Assembly: GCF_019430885.1 (NCBI RefSeq)
Contig: NZ_JAHYBZ010000006.1
Coordinates: forward strand, 248,001-312,000
Length of the DNA: 64,000 bases
DNA from: Roseomonas alba
Lineage (GTDB): Bacteria; Pseudomonadota; Alphaproteobacteria; Acetobacterales; Acetobacteraceae
Direction of reading: 5' to 3'
How positions within the stretch are numbered: position 1 is the first letter of the stretch; each line of letters begins with the position of its first letter. This document shows, in pieces, positions 8,417-17,283 of this stretch. Made by a program: the position numbers and the translations under genes. The notes under the pieces are model-generated. The model saw only the letters and a list, made by a program, of their open reading frames with translations, ran no database searches and was not told where the DNA came from.

Positions 8417-9436
8417 TCACTCGCCCTGCTTTGGCTCTGCCGGCTCGGGCGCCAATGGCAGCACCGGCGCGGTCTCCGCCGTGACCAGTTCCTCCTTGCG
8501 CGGGAGGTCGGACAGCGCCTTCAGCCCAAACTGTTCCAGGAACTTCGGCGTGGTCCCCCACAGCGTCGGCCGGCCCGGCACCTCCCGCCGTCCGCGTGGG
8601 GCCACCAGACCGAGTTCCAGCAGCGCTTCCAGCGTCGTCTGGGCCAGGGCCGCACCGCGGATCTCCTCGATCTCGCCGCGGGTGCAGGGCTGGTGGTAGG
8701 CGATGATGGACAGCGCCTCCATCGCCGCGCGCGGCAGGCGGCGCGGGGCCTGGACGACCTTGGTCAGGCGCTGGGCCAGGTCCGCAGCGGTGCGGAAAGC
8801 CCAACCGCCGGCGACCTCGGTGAGTGTCACACCGCGGCCTTCGCAGGCCTCGGCCAGGGCCGCCATGACCGGGGCGGCGGTCAGGCCCTCGGGCAGGACG
8901 GCCGCAAGCATGTGCGAGGTCACCGGGCGGTCGGAGGCGAAGACCAGGGCCTCGGCGATGCGTACGCCCTCGGCGAGGAGGATGGGATCGAGAGGTTCCT
9001 CGGCGGTGTCGAGTGCGGCGCCTTGGGGAGCATCTGTCCCGGACGCGACGAGGGCGTCGCCCTCGGCGGCAGGAGGCGCGGTGTCGATGGGCGCCGGGTC
9101 GAGCGCGTCGCCAGCGACCGGTTCGGGCACGCTCTCCCCTGCTTCGGGCAGGATGGCGTCCTCGAAAGCGCCGGACACGGCGACGTCCGCGGCACTGTCT
9201 TCCGCGCCGGTGTGCTCGGGATCTGCGTCGTCGGGCGCGGTGTTCTGCGGCACGGCGTCTTCGGAAACAGCATCATCCGCCATGGCGTCGTCGATCGCGG
9301 CGCCCTCGGGAGCGGCGTCCTCCGGGACATGGCCGTCGGTCCCCGCGGACGCAACCGTCTCCTGCCCGGCACCCGGCAGCGCCGCGCCCTCCGGCTCAGA
9401 CGCGCTCTGCTTCGGCTCCTCAGCCTGGTTGGTCAT
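8417..9436 (-). CDS. scpB: Segregation and condensation protein B
   Basis: Winged-helix partner of the SMC-ScpA condensin, which organises and segregates the chromosome. It has 339 residues from the ATG at 9436 (MTNQAEEPKQ), well above the usual 180-230. The conserved ScpB region starts near residue 151 (PILLAEGVRIAEALVF) and includes EALSIIAYHQPCTRGEIEEIRG. The first 148 residues are an Ala/Asp/Glu/Pro-rich tract without homology. A further frame opening upstream of 9436 lies inside scpA and is ignored. The start overlaps the end of scpA by 17 bases, so the two are translated from one message. Confidence 0.92.
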   Translation of the reverse strand: MTNQAEEPKQSASEPEGAALPGAGQETVASAGTDGHVPEDAAPEGAAIDDAMADDAVSEDAVPQNTAPDDADPEHTGAEDSAADVAVSGAFEDAILPEAGESVPEPVAGDALDPAPIDTAPPAAEGDALVASGTDAPQGAALDTAEEPLDPILLAEGVRIAEALVFASDRPVTSHMLAAVLPEGLTAAPVMAALAEACEGRGVTLTEVAGGWAFRTAADLAQRLTKVVQAPRRLPRAAMEALSIIAYHQPCTRGEIEEIRGAALAQTTLEALLELGLVAPRGRREVPGRPTLWGTTPKFLEQFGLKALSDLPRKEELVTAETAPVLPLAPEPAEPKQGE

Positions 9437-10178
9437 CGGTGCCACCCTCCTCAGTCCGGCGCCGTACCATGATGGGGCCGAAGGCCTCCTCCTGACGGAT
9501 CTCGATCCCGCCGCCGCGGGCCATCTCCAATCCCGCCACGAGCGTGCTGGCAAGGGCCGCGCGCCGTTCCAGCGGGTCGAGGATGGTCTCCGGCAGGAAA
9601 CCCATCAGCACGGACCAGGAGGGCAATGCACCGACCAGGCGGGACAGGCGCTCCAGCGCCTCCTGCACCGTGAACAGCTTGCGCGGCTTGGGGCGGTAGG
9701 GGCGCTTCGCCAGCGCCCGCCGCCGCGCGGCAACATAGGCCTGCAACAGCGATGGCAGGTCGGCATGCAGGCCGGACCGGTCCTCGACCTTCAGGCTTTC
9801 GGGCGCGCCGCGGGCGAAGACGTCGTGGCCCAGCCAGGGGCGCCGGTTCAGCCACAGCGCCGCCGCGCGCATGCGTTCGAGTTCGACCAGCCGGTCGGCG
9901 AGTTGTTCGGCCAGTGCCTCGGCGTCCTCGCCCTCGGCTTCCTCGGGCGGGACCAGCAGGCGGGATTTCAGCCAGGCGAGCCAGGCGGCCATGACCAGCC
10001 AGTCGGCCGCGAGTTCCAGGCGCACCCGCCGCGCGCCCTCGATGACCGCGATATACTGGTCGACCAATGCGATAATCGAGATCTTGGCGATATCCACCTT
10101 CTGCGACCGGGCGAGTTCGAGCAGGAGGTCGAGCGGACCCTCGAAGCCGTCCAGTTGCAGATGCAGGGATTCGCTCAT
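9420..10178 (-). CDS. scpA: Segregation and condensation protein A (kleisin)
   Basis: Kleisin subunit that bridges the SMC heads and binds ScpB. It has 252 residues from the ATG at 10178 (MSESLHLQLDGFEGPLDLLL). The N-terminal FEGPLDLLLELARSQKVDI motif is the ScpA hallmark, and the C-terminal winged helix begins near residue 165 (LFTVQEALERLSRL). The start overlaps the stop of the M50 protease in an ATGA arrangement, and its end overlaps scpB by 17 bases, implying translational coupling through the block. The 136 open codons upstream of this ATG belong to the shadow of the protease gene. Confidence 0.95.
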   Translation of the reverse strand: MSESLHLQLDGFEGPLDLLLELARSQKVDIAKISIIALVDQYIAVIEGARRVRLELAADWLVMAAWLAWLKSRLLVPPEEAEGEDAEALAEQLADRLVELERMRAAALWLNRRPWLGHDVFARGAPESLKVEDRSGLHADLPSLLQAYVAARRRALAKRPYRPKPRKLFTVQEALERLSRLVGALPSWSVLMGFLPETILDPLERRAALASTLVAGLEMARGGGIEIRQEEAFGPIMVRRRTEEGGTDDQPG

Positions 10179-10885
10179 CCGCCGCCGCCCCCGTGCCCGG
10201 CCAGCCAGAGAACGAAATCGAAGGCCGGTGCCACGACATTGCGAAAGAAGACGCCCATCGGGTCCCAGCCCGGGATGACCATCGGCATGATGAACAGGCC
10301 GAGGATCACGATCATCATGCCATATGGCTCGACCCGGGCGAGCGCGATGGCCGGTTCCCGCGGCAGGATGCCGACCATGATGCGCCCGCCATCCAGCGGC
10401 GGCAGCGGGATCAGGTTGAACAGGCCGAGCACCAGGTTCGACAGGATCGATAGCCCGCAGAATCGCAGCAGCAGGCCGGTCGCCTCCGGCCCCAAGGCCC
10501 CCTGCCCCCAGATCACGATATGGGCCAGCACGGCGGCGGCGATCGCCAGCACGCCGTTGATCGCCGGCCCGGCGGCGGCGACCCACACCATGCCGCTGCG
10601 CGGGTTGCGCAGCTTCCAGATGTCGACCGGCACCGGCTTGGCCCAGCCGAAGACGCCCTGCACCTGGCCGGTTGCCAGCAATTGGCCGATCACCAGGATG
10701 CCCGGCAGGATGATGGTCCCCATCGGGTCGACATGGCGCAGCGGATTGATGCTGATGCGCCCCGCCCGCTTGGCGGTGTCGTCGCCAAGGGCGAGCGCGG
10801 CATAGCCATGCGCCGCCTCATGCAGCGTGATCGCAAGGACAGCGGCGAGGATCGCCACCGCCGCATTGGGCAGCCAGTCGGGCAT
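10175..10885 (-). CDS. Site-2 protease family (M50) membrane metalloprotease
   Basis: Integral-membrane zinc protease of the YwhC/S2P-like group. Substrates are unknown. It has 236 residues from the ATG at 10885, and a GTG immediately before it is also possible. The zinc motif HEAAHG is near residue 22 in the first helix, and the third ligand lies in the LPPLDGGR motif near residue 170. Four to five membrane segments are predicted. Its start codon sits inside the stop of nagZ (TGATG), and its stop overlaps the scpA start. It belongs to the conserved nagZ-M50-scpA-scpB block seen in many alphaproteobacteria. Confidence 0.9.
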   Translation of the reverse strand: MPDWLPNAAVAILAAVLAITLHEAAHGYAALALGDDTAKRAGRISINPLRHVDPMGTIILPGILVIGQLLATGQVQGVFGWAKPVPVDIWKLRNPRSGMVWVAAAGPAINGVLAIAAAVLAHIVIWGQGALGPEATGLLLRFCGLSILSNLVLGLFNLIPLPPLDGGRIMVGILPREPAIALARVEPYGMMIVILGLFIMPMVIPGWDPMGVFFRNVVAPAFDFVLWLAGHGGGGG

Positions 10886-11916
10886 CACGCGATCCGTGCG
10901 GTGGGGTCTTCGCCGGGGGCGGCAGCGGCCAGGGCGCCGAGCGCGGTGTCGCGCAGCGCACGCAGAGCCTCGGGCCGGAGGCGCTGGAAGGCGTCGCGCG
11001 TGGCAGCCGCCCGGGCGATGCGCTCGGCTGAGCGGTCGCTCAGCATGGGACAGGCATCGAGGACCGCCTCGGTCTCCGCCAGCCGGCCTGTGCAGTGCAG
11101 CACAAGGTCGCAGCCCGCGGCGATCGAAGCCCCAGCCAAGTCATTGGCCATGCCGGCCAGCGCGCCCATGGCGAGGTCGTCCGTCACCAGCACGCCGTCG
11201 AATCCGATATCGCCACGAATGATGCTTCCGATCACGGCGGGAGAGATGGTCGCGGGCAGCGCCCGATCCCAGGCCTCATAGAGCACATGGGCGGTCATCG
11301 CCCAGGCACCCGACCCCGCCAGCGCCCGGAAAGGGGCGATATCGGCCACGAGGTCCGTCGCGGACGCGGCGACGCGGGGCAACTCGTGATGACTGTCGGC
11401 CATCGCCCGGCCATGGCCAGGGATGTGCTTGATCACCGGTATGCACCCTGCCGCCTGCAGCCCGGCGACGAAGGCCGCGCCGAGCCGTGCGATCACGGCA
11501 GGGTCCTCGGAGAAGGCCCGGTCGCCGATCACCCCATGCGCACCCGGCAGGCGAAGATCGAGCACCGGCGCGCAGACCACATCCAGCCCGACATCGCGGC
11601 AGGTGGCGCCGAGCAGCGCCGCATTGGCGCGCAGCGCGGGTTCCGGCGCGTGCTCGAAGGCGGCGGCGGCGGGGAAGCGTTCCCAGTGCGGCGGCTTCAG
11701 CCGGGCGACGCGGCCGCCTTCCTGATCGACCAGTATCGGCGCCTCGGCGCCGAGGATGTCCCGGATCTCGCCCGTCAGCGCCGCGACTTGCGCCGGATCG
11801 ACCACGTTGCGGGCAAAGAGAATGGCGCCGATCGGGCGGCGGGCGCGCAGCAGCGCCGCCTCGGCCGTGGTGAGCCGGGGCCCGGACAGGCCGATGATCG
11901 CCGCGCGAGGGGTCAC
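10885..11916 (-). CDS. nagZ: Beta-N-acetylhexosaminidase (GH3)
   Basis: Cytoplasmic GH3 enzyme that removes N-acetylglucosamine from anhydro-muropeptides during peptidoglycan recycling. In some species it feeds the ampC induction pathway. It has 343 residues. The GH3/NagZ signature KHIPGHGR is at 163-170, the catalytic His is in ADSHHELP, and the nucleophile is D246 in VTDDLAMGAL. It is single-domain, as in Gram-negative NagZ, with no signal peptide. It follows the SPOR gene by 10 bases, which links two peptidoglycan-related genes in one operon. Confidence 0.95.
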   Translation of the reverse strand: MTPRAAIIGLSGPRLTTAEAALLRARRPIGAILFARNVVDPAQVAALTGEIRDILGAEAPILVDQEGGRVARLKPPHWERFPAAAAFEHAPEPALRANAALLGATCRDVGLDVVCAPVLDLRLPGAHGVIGDRAFSEDPAVIARLGAAFVAGLQAAGCIPVIKHIPGHGRAMADSHHELPRVAASATDLVADIAPFRALAGSGAWAMTAHVLYEAWDRALPATISPAVIGSIIRGDIGFDGVLVTDDLAMGALAGMANDLAGASIAAGCDLVLHCTGRLAETEAVLDACPMLSDRSAERIARAAATRDAFQRLRPEALRALRDTALGALAAAAPGEDPTARIA

Positions 11917-11926
11917 GGCAGGATCG

Positions 11927-12703
11927 TCAGCGGACGATGATGCAGGGAATCCGCTGTTCGCGGGCCTGCTCGCAGAAGGCCTGGGCCGCCGCGACGTCGG
12001 CGAAGCCGCCGGTACGCAGGCGATACAGCGTCGCCTGCCCTTCCCGTTCGAAGCGCACCACCTGGGGCCGGAAGGCGCCGAGAAGGTCAGGATACCGCCC
12101 GGACAGCCGGTCCCACTCGCCGCGCGCCGCCTCGTCGCTGGTCAGGGCGCCGAGCTGCACGCGGATGCGGCCATTCGGCACCGGCGCGGGCCGCGCGGGC
12201 GCCGCCGCCGTCTGCGCAGCGGGGGCTGGCGTCGTGGCGGCTGGCGCGGAGGTGGCGGGCGCCGTGGCTGGGGGCGCCGCCGCCGTCGGCGCGGCGGCGC
12301 GCGGAGGCAGGGTCACGCCTTCGGCCGCCGGGGCCGGTCTCGACGAGGGCTGCGCCACCTGCGCGCGCAGCGCGTCGATGCGCGGCGCCTCGGGCTCCGG
12401 TGCGAGGCGCGCAGCCGGCGGCTGGGCATTGCTGCCGCGGTTGCGCTCGAAGATCAGTTCGTCCTGGTTGGGCACGCGCAAGCCGCCCGGATCGTCCGGG
12501 CGGACCTTGAAGGGACGCGGGTCCGGCTCGATCACCGGCACGCTGCGCGGTCCCGAAACATGCATGACACCCCACATCACGGCGCCGCCCACGACCACCG
12601 CCGCGGCGATCCCGCCACCGATCGCCAGCATCCGCCATGGCGGGCTGCCATCATGCGACGGCCGCACGCGATAGGATGGTACAGGTACGTCAGTCACGCC
12701 CAA
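11927..12703 (-). CDS. SPOR-domain membrane protein
   Basis: Predicted divisome or cell-wall protein that binds denuded glycan strands through its SPOR domain. It has 258 residues. The cytoplasmic N-terminus of about 25 residues is followed by one membrane helix (about 27-48), a long Pro/Ala-rich periplasmic linker, and a C-terminal SPOR fold (about 178-258; RIRVQLGALTSDEAARGEW and the closing IPCIIVR). Its place between argS and nagZ matches the usual alphaproteobacterial order. The start chosen is the ATG at 12703, 29 bases after the argS stop. Confidence 0.92.
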   Translation of the reverse strand: MGVTDVPVPSYRVRPSHDGSPPWRMLAIGGGIAAAVVVGGAVMWGVMHVSGPRSVPVIEPDPRPFKVRPDDPGGLRVPNQDELIFERNRGSNAQPPAARLAPEPEAPRIDALRAQVAQPSSRPAPAAEGVTLPPRAAAPTAAAPPATAPATSAPAATTPAPAAQTAAAPARPAPVPNGRIRVQLGALTSDEAARGEWDRLSGRYPDLLGAFRPQVVRFEREGQATLYRLRTGGFADVAAAQAFCEQAREQRIPCIIVR

Positions 12704-12732
12704 CTCCCCCCCTTGGGCCGTGGGCTAGCCCG

Positions 12733-14583
12733 TCAGCGCATTTCCTCGACCGGCGTCACCCCCATGACACCGAGGCCCGAGCGAATGACCGTCGCCGTCG
12801 CGGCGACGAGCGCCAGCCGGGCCCGCGTGGCCGCCGGATCCTCCGCCCGGATGAAGCGGAGCGTCGAATCGTCGCGACCACGGTTCCACAATACGTGAAA
12901 GTCCCCGGCCAAGTCTTGGAGAAAGAAGGCGATCCGGTGCGGTTCACGCGCTGTTGCGGCCGCTTCCACCGTGCGCGGCCAGGCGGTGATGCGCCGGATC
13001 AGCGCCATTTCCGCCGCATCCGTCAGGGCATCGAGCGGCGCGGCTGCGAGATCGACCACCAGGGCAGGGTCGGTCGCCTCGGCCTGGCGCAGCACGGACC
13101 GGCAGCGCGCATGGGCGTATTGGACGTAGAAGACCGGGTTGTCGCGCGATTGCTCGACGACCTTGTCGAGGTCGAATTCCATCTGCGCGTCGGATTTGCG
13201 CGTCAGCATGGTGAAGCGGACGGCGTCGCGACCGACTTCCTCGATCAGGTCGCGCAGGGTGATGTAGGTCCCTGCCCGCTTCGACATGCGCACCGGCTCG
13301 CCGGCCTTCATCACGTGAACAATCTGGCAGAGCACGATCTCGAGCGGCACGGCGCCGCCGGAGACCGCCTTCACCGCCGCCGTCATGCGCGGGACATAGC
13401 CGCCATGGTCGGCGCCCCAAACGTCGATCAGAAGCTGCTCGCCGCGCGCGACCTTGTCGGCATGGTAGGCGATGTCGTTGGCGAAATAAGTGTTGGACCC
13501 GTCCGACTTGCGCAGCGGGCGGTCCACGTCGTCACCGAATTCGGTGGCGCGGAACAGCGTCTGCGGGCGGGGCTCCCAATCCTCGGGCGTCTTGCCCTTG
13601 GGCGGTTCCAGAACGCCCTCGTAGATCAGGCCCTTGTCTTCCAGCAGCTTGACCGCGTGTTCGACCGCGCCGGCCTCGACCATGGCCCGCTCCGAGCGGA
13701 ACACGTCCTGGTTCACTCCGAGCAGCGTCAGATCCTCGCGGATCTCGGTCATCATCATGGCGACCGCCGTCTCGCGGCAGGTGTCGATCCAGGTGGATTT
13801 CACCAGCCAGCCCTGGGCGAGCGCCGGACCGAAGGCGGCGATGGTGTCCTCGGGCGAGAGCTCGTCATTGCCGATGTGGCGCGGCATCAGGCTGTCGCCG
13901 AAGCGCTCCGCGAGCGCGGCGCCGACCGCGACCAGGTAGTCGCCGCGATATTGCAGCGTCACGCCGAAGCGGCGTTCTGTCTGCTCGGCGTTCCAGTGGT
14001 CGGTGTCGCCGGTGACGGCAAGCAGGTATCGCCAATAGGTCGCCCAGCCGAGGGCGATGACCTGATTCCCCGCATCGTTGATGTAGTATTCCTTGGTGAC
14101 CGCCCAGCCCGCCTTGGCCATCAGGTTGGCGAGCGCATCGCCCACCACCGCGCCGCGGCAATGGCCGACATGCATCGGTCCGGTGGGGTTGGCGGAGACA
14201 TATTCGACATTCGCCTTCACGCCGGCGCCGAGCGTGCTGTCGCCGTAGGCTTCGCCGGCGCGCAGCGCGACGGGGACCTGGGCGCGGATGAAGTCCTCCT
14301 GCAGACGCATGTTCACGAAGCCAGGGCCAGCCGGGGCCGCCTCGGCCACCATGGGCAGGGCGACCAGTTTCTCGGCGAGCGCGGCGGCGAGCTTCGGCGG
14401 CGGCATACGCGCCGGCTTCGCCGCGACCAGCGCCGCATTGGTGGCCATGTCACCATGCGCGGCGTCGCGCGGCGGTTCGACCTGCACGCGGGCCAGCGCC
14501 TCGGGCGGGAGTTCGGGCACCAGGGCGGCGAGCGCGCCGCGCACCTCCTGCGTCAGCAGGGTGAAAATGTTCTCGGTCATCAT
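12733..14583 (-). CDS. argS: Arginyl-tRNA synthetase
   Basis: Class I synthetase that charges tRNA-Arg. It has 616 residues. An N-terminal Add-1 domain precedes the catalytic core. The HIGH equivalent is HVGH (138-141, in PTGPMHVGHCRG), and the KMSKS-like loop is VRMSKRAGTY. The DALR anticodon-binding domain occupies roughly the last 130 residues (from VQYAHARCRSVL). GAGG lies just ahead of the paired ATGs at 14583/14580. It follows dgt by only 6 bases, so it is in the same transcript. Confidence 0.97.
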   Translation of the reverse strand: MMTENIFTLLTQEVRGALAALVPELPPEALARVQVEPPRDAAHGDMATNAALVAAKPARMPPPKLAAALAEKLVALPMVAEAAPAGPGFVNMRLQEDFIRAQVPVALRAGEAYGDSTLGAGVKANVEYVSANPTGPMHVGHCRGAVVGDALANLMAKAGWAVTKEYYINDAGNQVIALGWATYWRYLLAVTGDTDHWNAEQTERRFGVTLQYRGDYLVAVGAALAERFGDSLMPRHIGNDELSPEDTIAAFGPALAQGWLVKSTWIDTCRETAVAMMMTEIREDLTLLGVNQDVFRSERAMVEAGAVEHAVKLLEDKGLIYEGVLEPPKGKTPEDWEPRPQTLFRATEFGDDVDRPLRKSDGSNTYFANDIAYHADKVARGEQLLIDVWGADHGGYVPRMTAAVKAVSGGAVPLEIVLCQIVHVMKAGEPVRMSKRAGTYITLRDLIEEVGRDAVRFTMLTRKSDAQMEFDLDKVVEQSRDNPVFYVQYAHARCRSVLRQAEATDPALVVDLAAAPLDALTDAAEMALIRRITAWPRTVEAAATAREPHRIAFFLQDLAGDFHVLWNRGRDDSTLRFIRAEDPAATRARLALVAATATVIRSGLGVMGVTPVEEMR

Positions 14584-14589
14584 GTGGCC

Positions 14590-15738
14590 TCAGCCAGGAA
14601 TGTCGGGGTCGGTCATGCGCCGGTGCTCTTCCAGCGCGTAGCGGTCGGTCATGCCGGCGATGTAGTCGCACACCACCAGGGCGCAGCGCGGGGAACCGGG
14701 GTCGCCGGCACGGCTGCGCCAGGCCGGCGGCAGCATCTGCGGCCCGCCATGGAACAGGCTGAACATCATCTGCACCACGCGCTTCGACTTCGCCATGGTG
14801 CGGTTCACCCGCCAATGGCGGTACATGCGCGTGAACAGGAAGTCGCGCAGGACGAGGTTCGCCGCGGCCATGTCGCGGGAGAAGGCGACCACGGGCTCGG
14901 GCGCGCGGCGGACATCGTCCACCGTCTCGGGTGCGAGGCCGATCAGGCGCCGGCGGCATTCCGAGATGGCATCGACCACCATCATGTTGATGACGCGGCG
15001 GATCATCTCGGGCGCCACGCGATCCTCGGGCATGCCGGGGTAAGTGCCGCGCGCCTCGGCCAGCGCATCGCCGATCAGCGGCAGCGCGCTCACTTCCTCC
15101 AGCGTGAAGAGCCGCGCGCGCAGCCCGTCATCGAGGTCGTGGTTGTTGTAGGCGATGTCGTCGGCCAGTGCCGCAACCTGCGCCTCGGCGCTCGCATGGG
15201 TGCTGAGGTCGAGCGAATGGATCGCGTCGTATTCGGCGATGTAGGGCGCGGGCCGGCGCAGCGGGCCGTTGTGCTTCGCGAGGCCCTCCAGCGTCTCCCA
15301 GGTCAGGTTCAGCCCGTCGAAACCGGCATAGCGCGCTTCGAGCTGCGTCACCGCCTTCAGCGACTGCGCATTGTGGTCGAAGCCGCCATAGGGCTTCATC
15401 GCGCTGTTCAGCGCATCCTCCCCCGCATGGCCGAAGGGCGGGTGGCCGAGGTCATGCGCCAGCGCCAGCGCCTCGGCCAGGTCCTCGTCCAGATGGAGTT
15501 GCCGGGCGATCGACCGCGCGATCTGCGCGACCTCGATCGAATGGGTCAGGCGGGTCCGGAAATGGTCGCCCTCATGGTAGACGAAGACCTGGGTCTTGTA
15601 CTGCAGCCGCCGGAAGGACGTGGCGTGGATGATCCGGTCCCGGTCCCGCTGGAAGGGCGAGCGCGCATCCCCGCCCGGTTCCGGATGCAGCCGGCCACGC
15701 GAGGTCTCGGGCCGGACGGCGTATGGGGCGAGACTCAT
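14590..15738 (-). CDS. dgt: dGTPase-like HD-domain triphosphohydrolase
   Basis: HD-fold enzyme that hydrolyses dNTPs to nucleosides and triphosphate, probably acting in nucleotide-pool control. It has 382 residues, the shorter type common in alphaproteobacteria. The metal site is built from H66 in RLTHSIEVAQ and the pair in ALAHDLGHPPFGH, with a later Asp in ALADDIAYNNHD. The N-terminal SPFQRDRDRIIHATSFRRL segment is typical of the family. In related genomes dgt is divergently adjacent to erpA. Here 1.9 kb containing an AT-rich glycosyltransferase gene separates them. Confidence 0.93.
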   Translation of the reverse strand: MSLAPYAVRPETSRGRLHPEPGGDARSPFQRDRDRIIHATSFRRLQYKTQVFVYHEGDHFRTRLTHSIEVAQIARSIARQLHLDEDLAEALALAHDLGHPPFGHAGEDALNSAMKPYGGFDHNAQSLKAVTQLEARYAGFDGLNLTWETLEGLAKHNGPLRRPAPYIAEYDAIHSLDLSTHASAEAQVAALADDIAYNNHDLDDGLRARLFTLEEVSALPLIGDALAEARGTYPGMPEDRVAPEMIRRVINMMVVDAISECRRRLIGLAPETVDDVRRAPEPVVAFSRDMAAANLVLRDFLFTRMYRHWRVNRTMAKSKRVVQMMFSLFHGGPQMLPPAWRSRAGDPGSPRCALVVCDYIAGMTDRYALEEHRRMTDPDIPG

Positions 15739-15801
15739 GGCGGAGCCCTATCACCGCCGTGGTTATTCCGCCAAGTCGTGCCGAAAACGTTCCTCCCCGG
15801 T

Positions 15802-17283
15802 CTACTGCGCTGACGACGTGCCCGAGCGCGAAAGCATCGGACCAGAGGCGGCAATCAGGATGAGAGCACCCAGGATTGGCAGATTGTATCTTGCATGGCT
15901 TTCGTAGACCGCATGCACTCCCGAGAGCAATAAAGTCCCCCACATTAAGCCAACAAGCAGGGGAGATGTTATAATTTCCCCTCGGATCGCAACAAGAGAT
16001 CCTCCTACCGCAAACAACAACAGAAACCATGAAAAATTCATTAATATTTCTGCCGTTAAGACAATTAATGGGAATCTGTCTTTCATATCTGGATAATACA
16101 GACGAAATGTGTTTCCATCTTCTCCAGCTCCCCAAAAATACCCCAGCTTTCGTATTGCAGATTTGAGGAACTCCGTCGGATTCTCTAAAATCCATTCGAC
16201 AGCCCACGCAGATCCTAATTTATTCCATTCCGCTTCATTGGTAATGAATTGCGTTAAATCGCGCTCTCCCGCAGGAGTAAAATTCCCTGTCGCGCGTGGA
16301 TTATTTGCTCTGTAAAGTACGTCTCCGCCATTCGTAGAGATTAGCACAAATTCGCCCAGCACAGCTTGATTGCGCAACGACCATGGAAGCACGCACGCCA
16401 TGCCGATGATGGTCGCACCTGCCAGGACGAGGGCGCCTCGACGCAACGATACCCTCGTGGACGCGGCGGCCATCGCGCCCCACGCCAAAGGCATCAGAAG
16501 CATCGACGGTCGCACAAGGGCACCAACCCCGAAGGCCAACCCCGCACCTACTGAGGATGGAAGCGACCCCCTCAGAAATCGATCAAAAGCAAGCACCGAA
16601 ATCAAGAATAGCAGAAGACTCGGCGCCTCTGTAAGTGGGACAGAACCCAATATAATAAGCTTTGGCCACAGCGCAAAAACCGCCAAAACCACACTCACTC
16701 CACCTCGATTAAACAATCTAACACAGAATATAATGAGAATTAATGACGTCATTACATATACAAATATATTGAAAGCGATAACAGAAGATGATTCATGCCC
16801 AAATATAAAATACCAACAGGCCAGCATGACAGGTAACCCTGGCGGCCTCCAGGAGCGAAGCTCGATTTGACGATCTATAATACCTAACACATCCTGATAG
16901 GTGCTCGCATATCGGTGTTCCGATAAGATGCGGAGCGCCGTCTCATGAAAAGAGATAGCATCACCTCCATATACTGGATCCACCAGAACAGCCCATAAAA
17001 TTCTAAGTCCGGCACCGACAAATATTATTATCGACCAGGTCTTCCATCCCGATTCCATGCGCCCAAGATCAATATTTTTTAGAAATCGAGAATATATAAA
17101 CATGACCAACAGTGAACCGATCGCAAAGCCCATGATTAAGTATGACTTCATACTCAATAACCAAGGCCCATACGCAAACGCTGACGCCACACAAATCATC
17201 AGCCCGAGCCAAGCGAATTTACCCGGAATTTCGCGAAGGATATTTAAAATCCTAATATTTTCTTCCGATCCGAACAATTTCAT
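15802..17283 (-). CDS. GT-C fold membrane glycosyltransferase (GT39/ArnT-like), likely acquired
   Basis: Polytopic inner-membrane protein resembling dolichyl/undecaprenyl-phosphate-sugar glycosyltransferases, which transfer a sugar to a cell-envelope acceptor. It has 493 residues from the ATG at 17283 (MKLFGSEENIRIL), preceded by GGAGAG at good spacing. A GTG 12 codons earlier is possible but poorly placed. About 11 membrane segments are visible. The first large periplasmic loop has VYGGDAISFHETALRIL, with the acidic residue expected for metal or sugar binding, and the C-terminal loop has VYESHARYNLP. Base composition is strikingly AT-rich (the 60 bases from 16021 are 32% GC) and codons such as ATA and AAT are frequent, unlike all neighbours. 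The acceptor and sugar are unknown. Confidence 0.8.
   Translation of the reverse strand: MKLFGSEENIRILNILREIPGKFAWLGLMICVASAFAYGPWLLSMKSYLIMGFAIGSLLVMFIYSRFLKNIDLGRMESGWKTWSIIIFVGAGLRILWAVLVDPVYGGDAISFHETALRILSEHRYASTYQDVLGIIDRQIELRSWRPPGLPVMLACWYFIFGHESSSVIAFNIFVYVMTSLILIIFCVRLFNRGGVSVVLAVFALWPKLIILGSVPLTEAPSLLLFLISVLAFDRFLRGSLPSSVGAGLAFGVGALVRPSMLLMPLAWGAMAAASTRVSLRRGALVLAGATIIGMACVLPWSLRNQAVLGEFVLISTNGGDVLYRANNPRATGNFTPAGERDLTQFITNEAEWNKLGSAWAVEWILENPTEFLKSAIRKLGYFWGAGEDGNTFRLYYPDMKDRFPLIVLTAEILMNFSWFLLLFAVGGSLVAIRGEIITSPLLVGLMWGTLLLSGVHAVYESHARYNLPILGALILIAASGPMLSRSGTSSAQ

Noticed and set aside
8703..10805. A 700-codon plus-strand frame
   Set aside because: Antisense of scpB, scpA and the M50 protease; serine-rich low-complexity peptide without homology.
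12637..15813. A 1058-codon open frame on the plus strand
   Set aside because: It is the antisense of argS and dgt, both of which have full motif sets. High-GC DNA often leaves the opposite strand open, and the peptide is rich in Arg, His and Gln with no domains.
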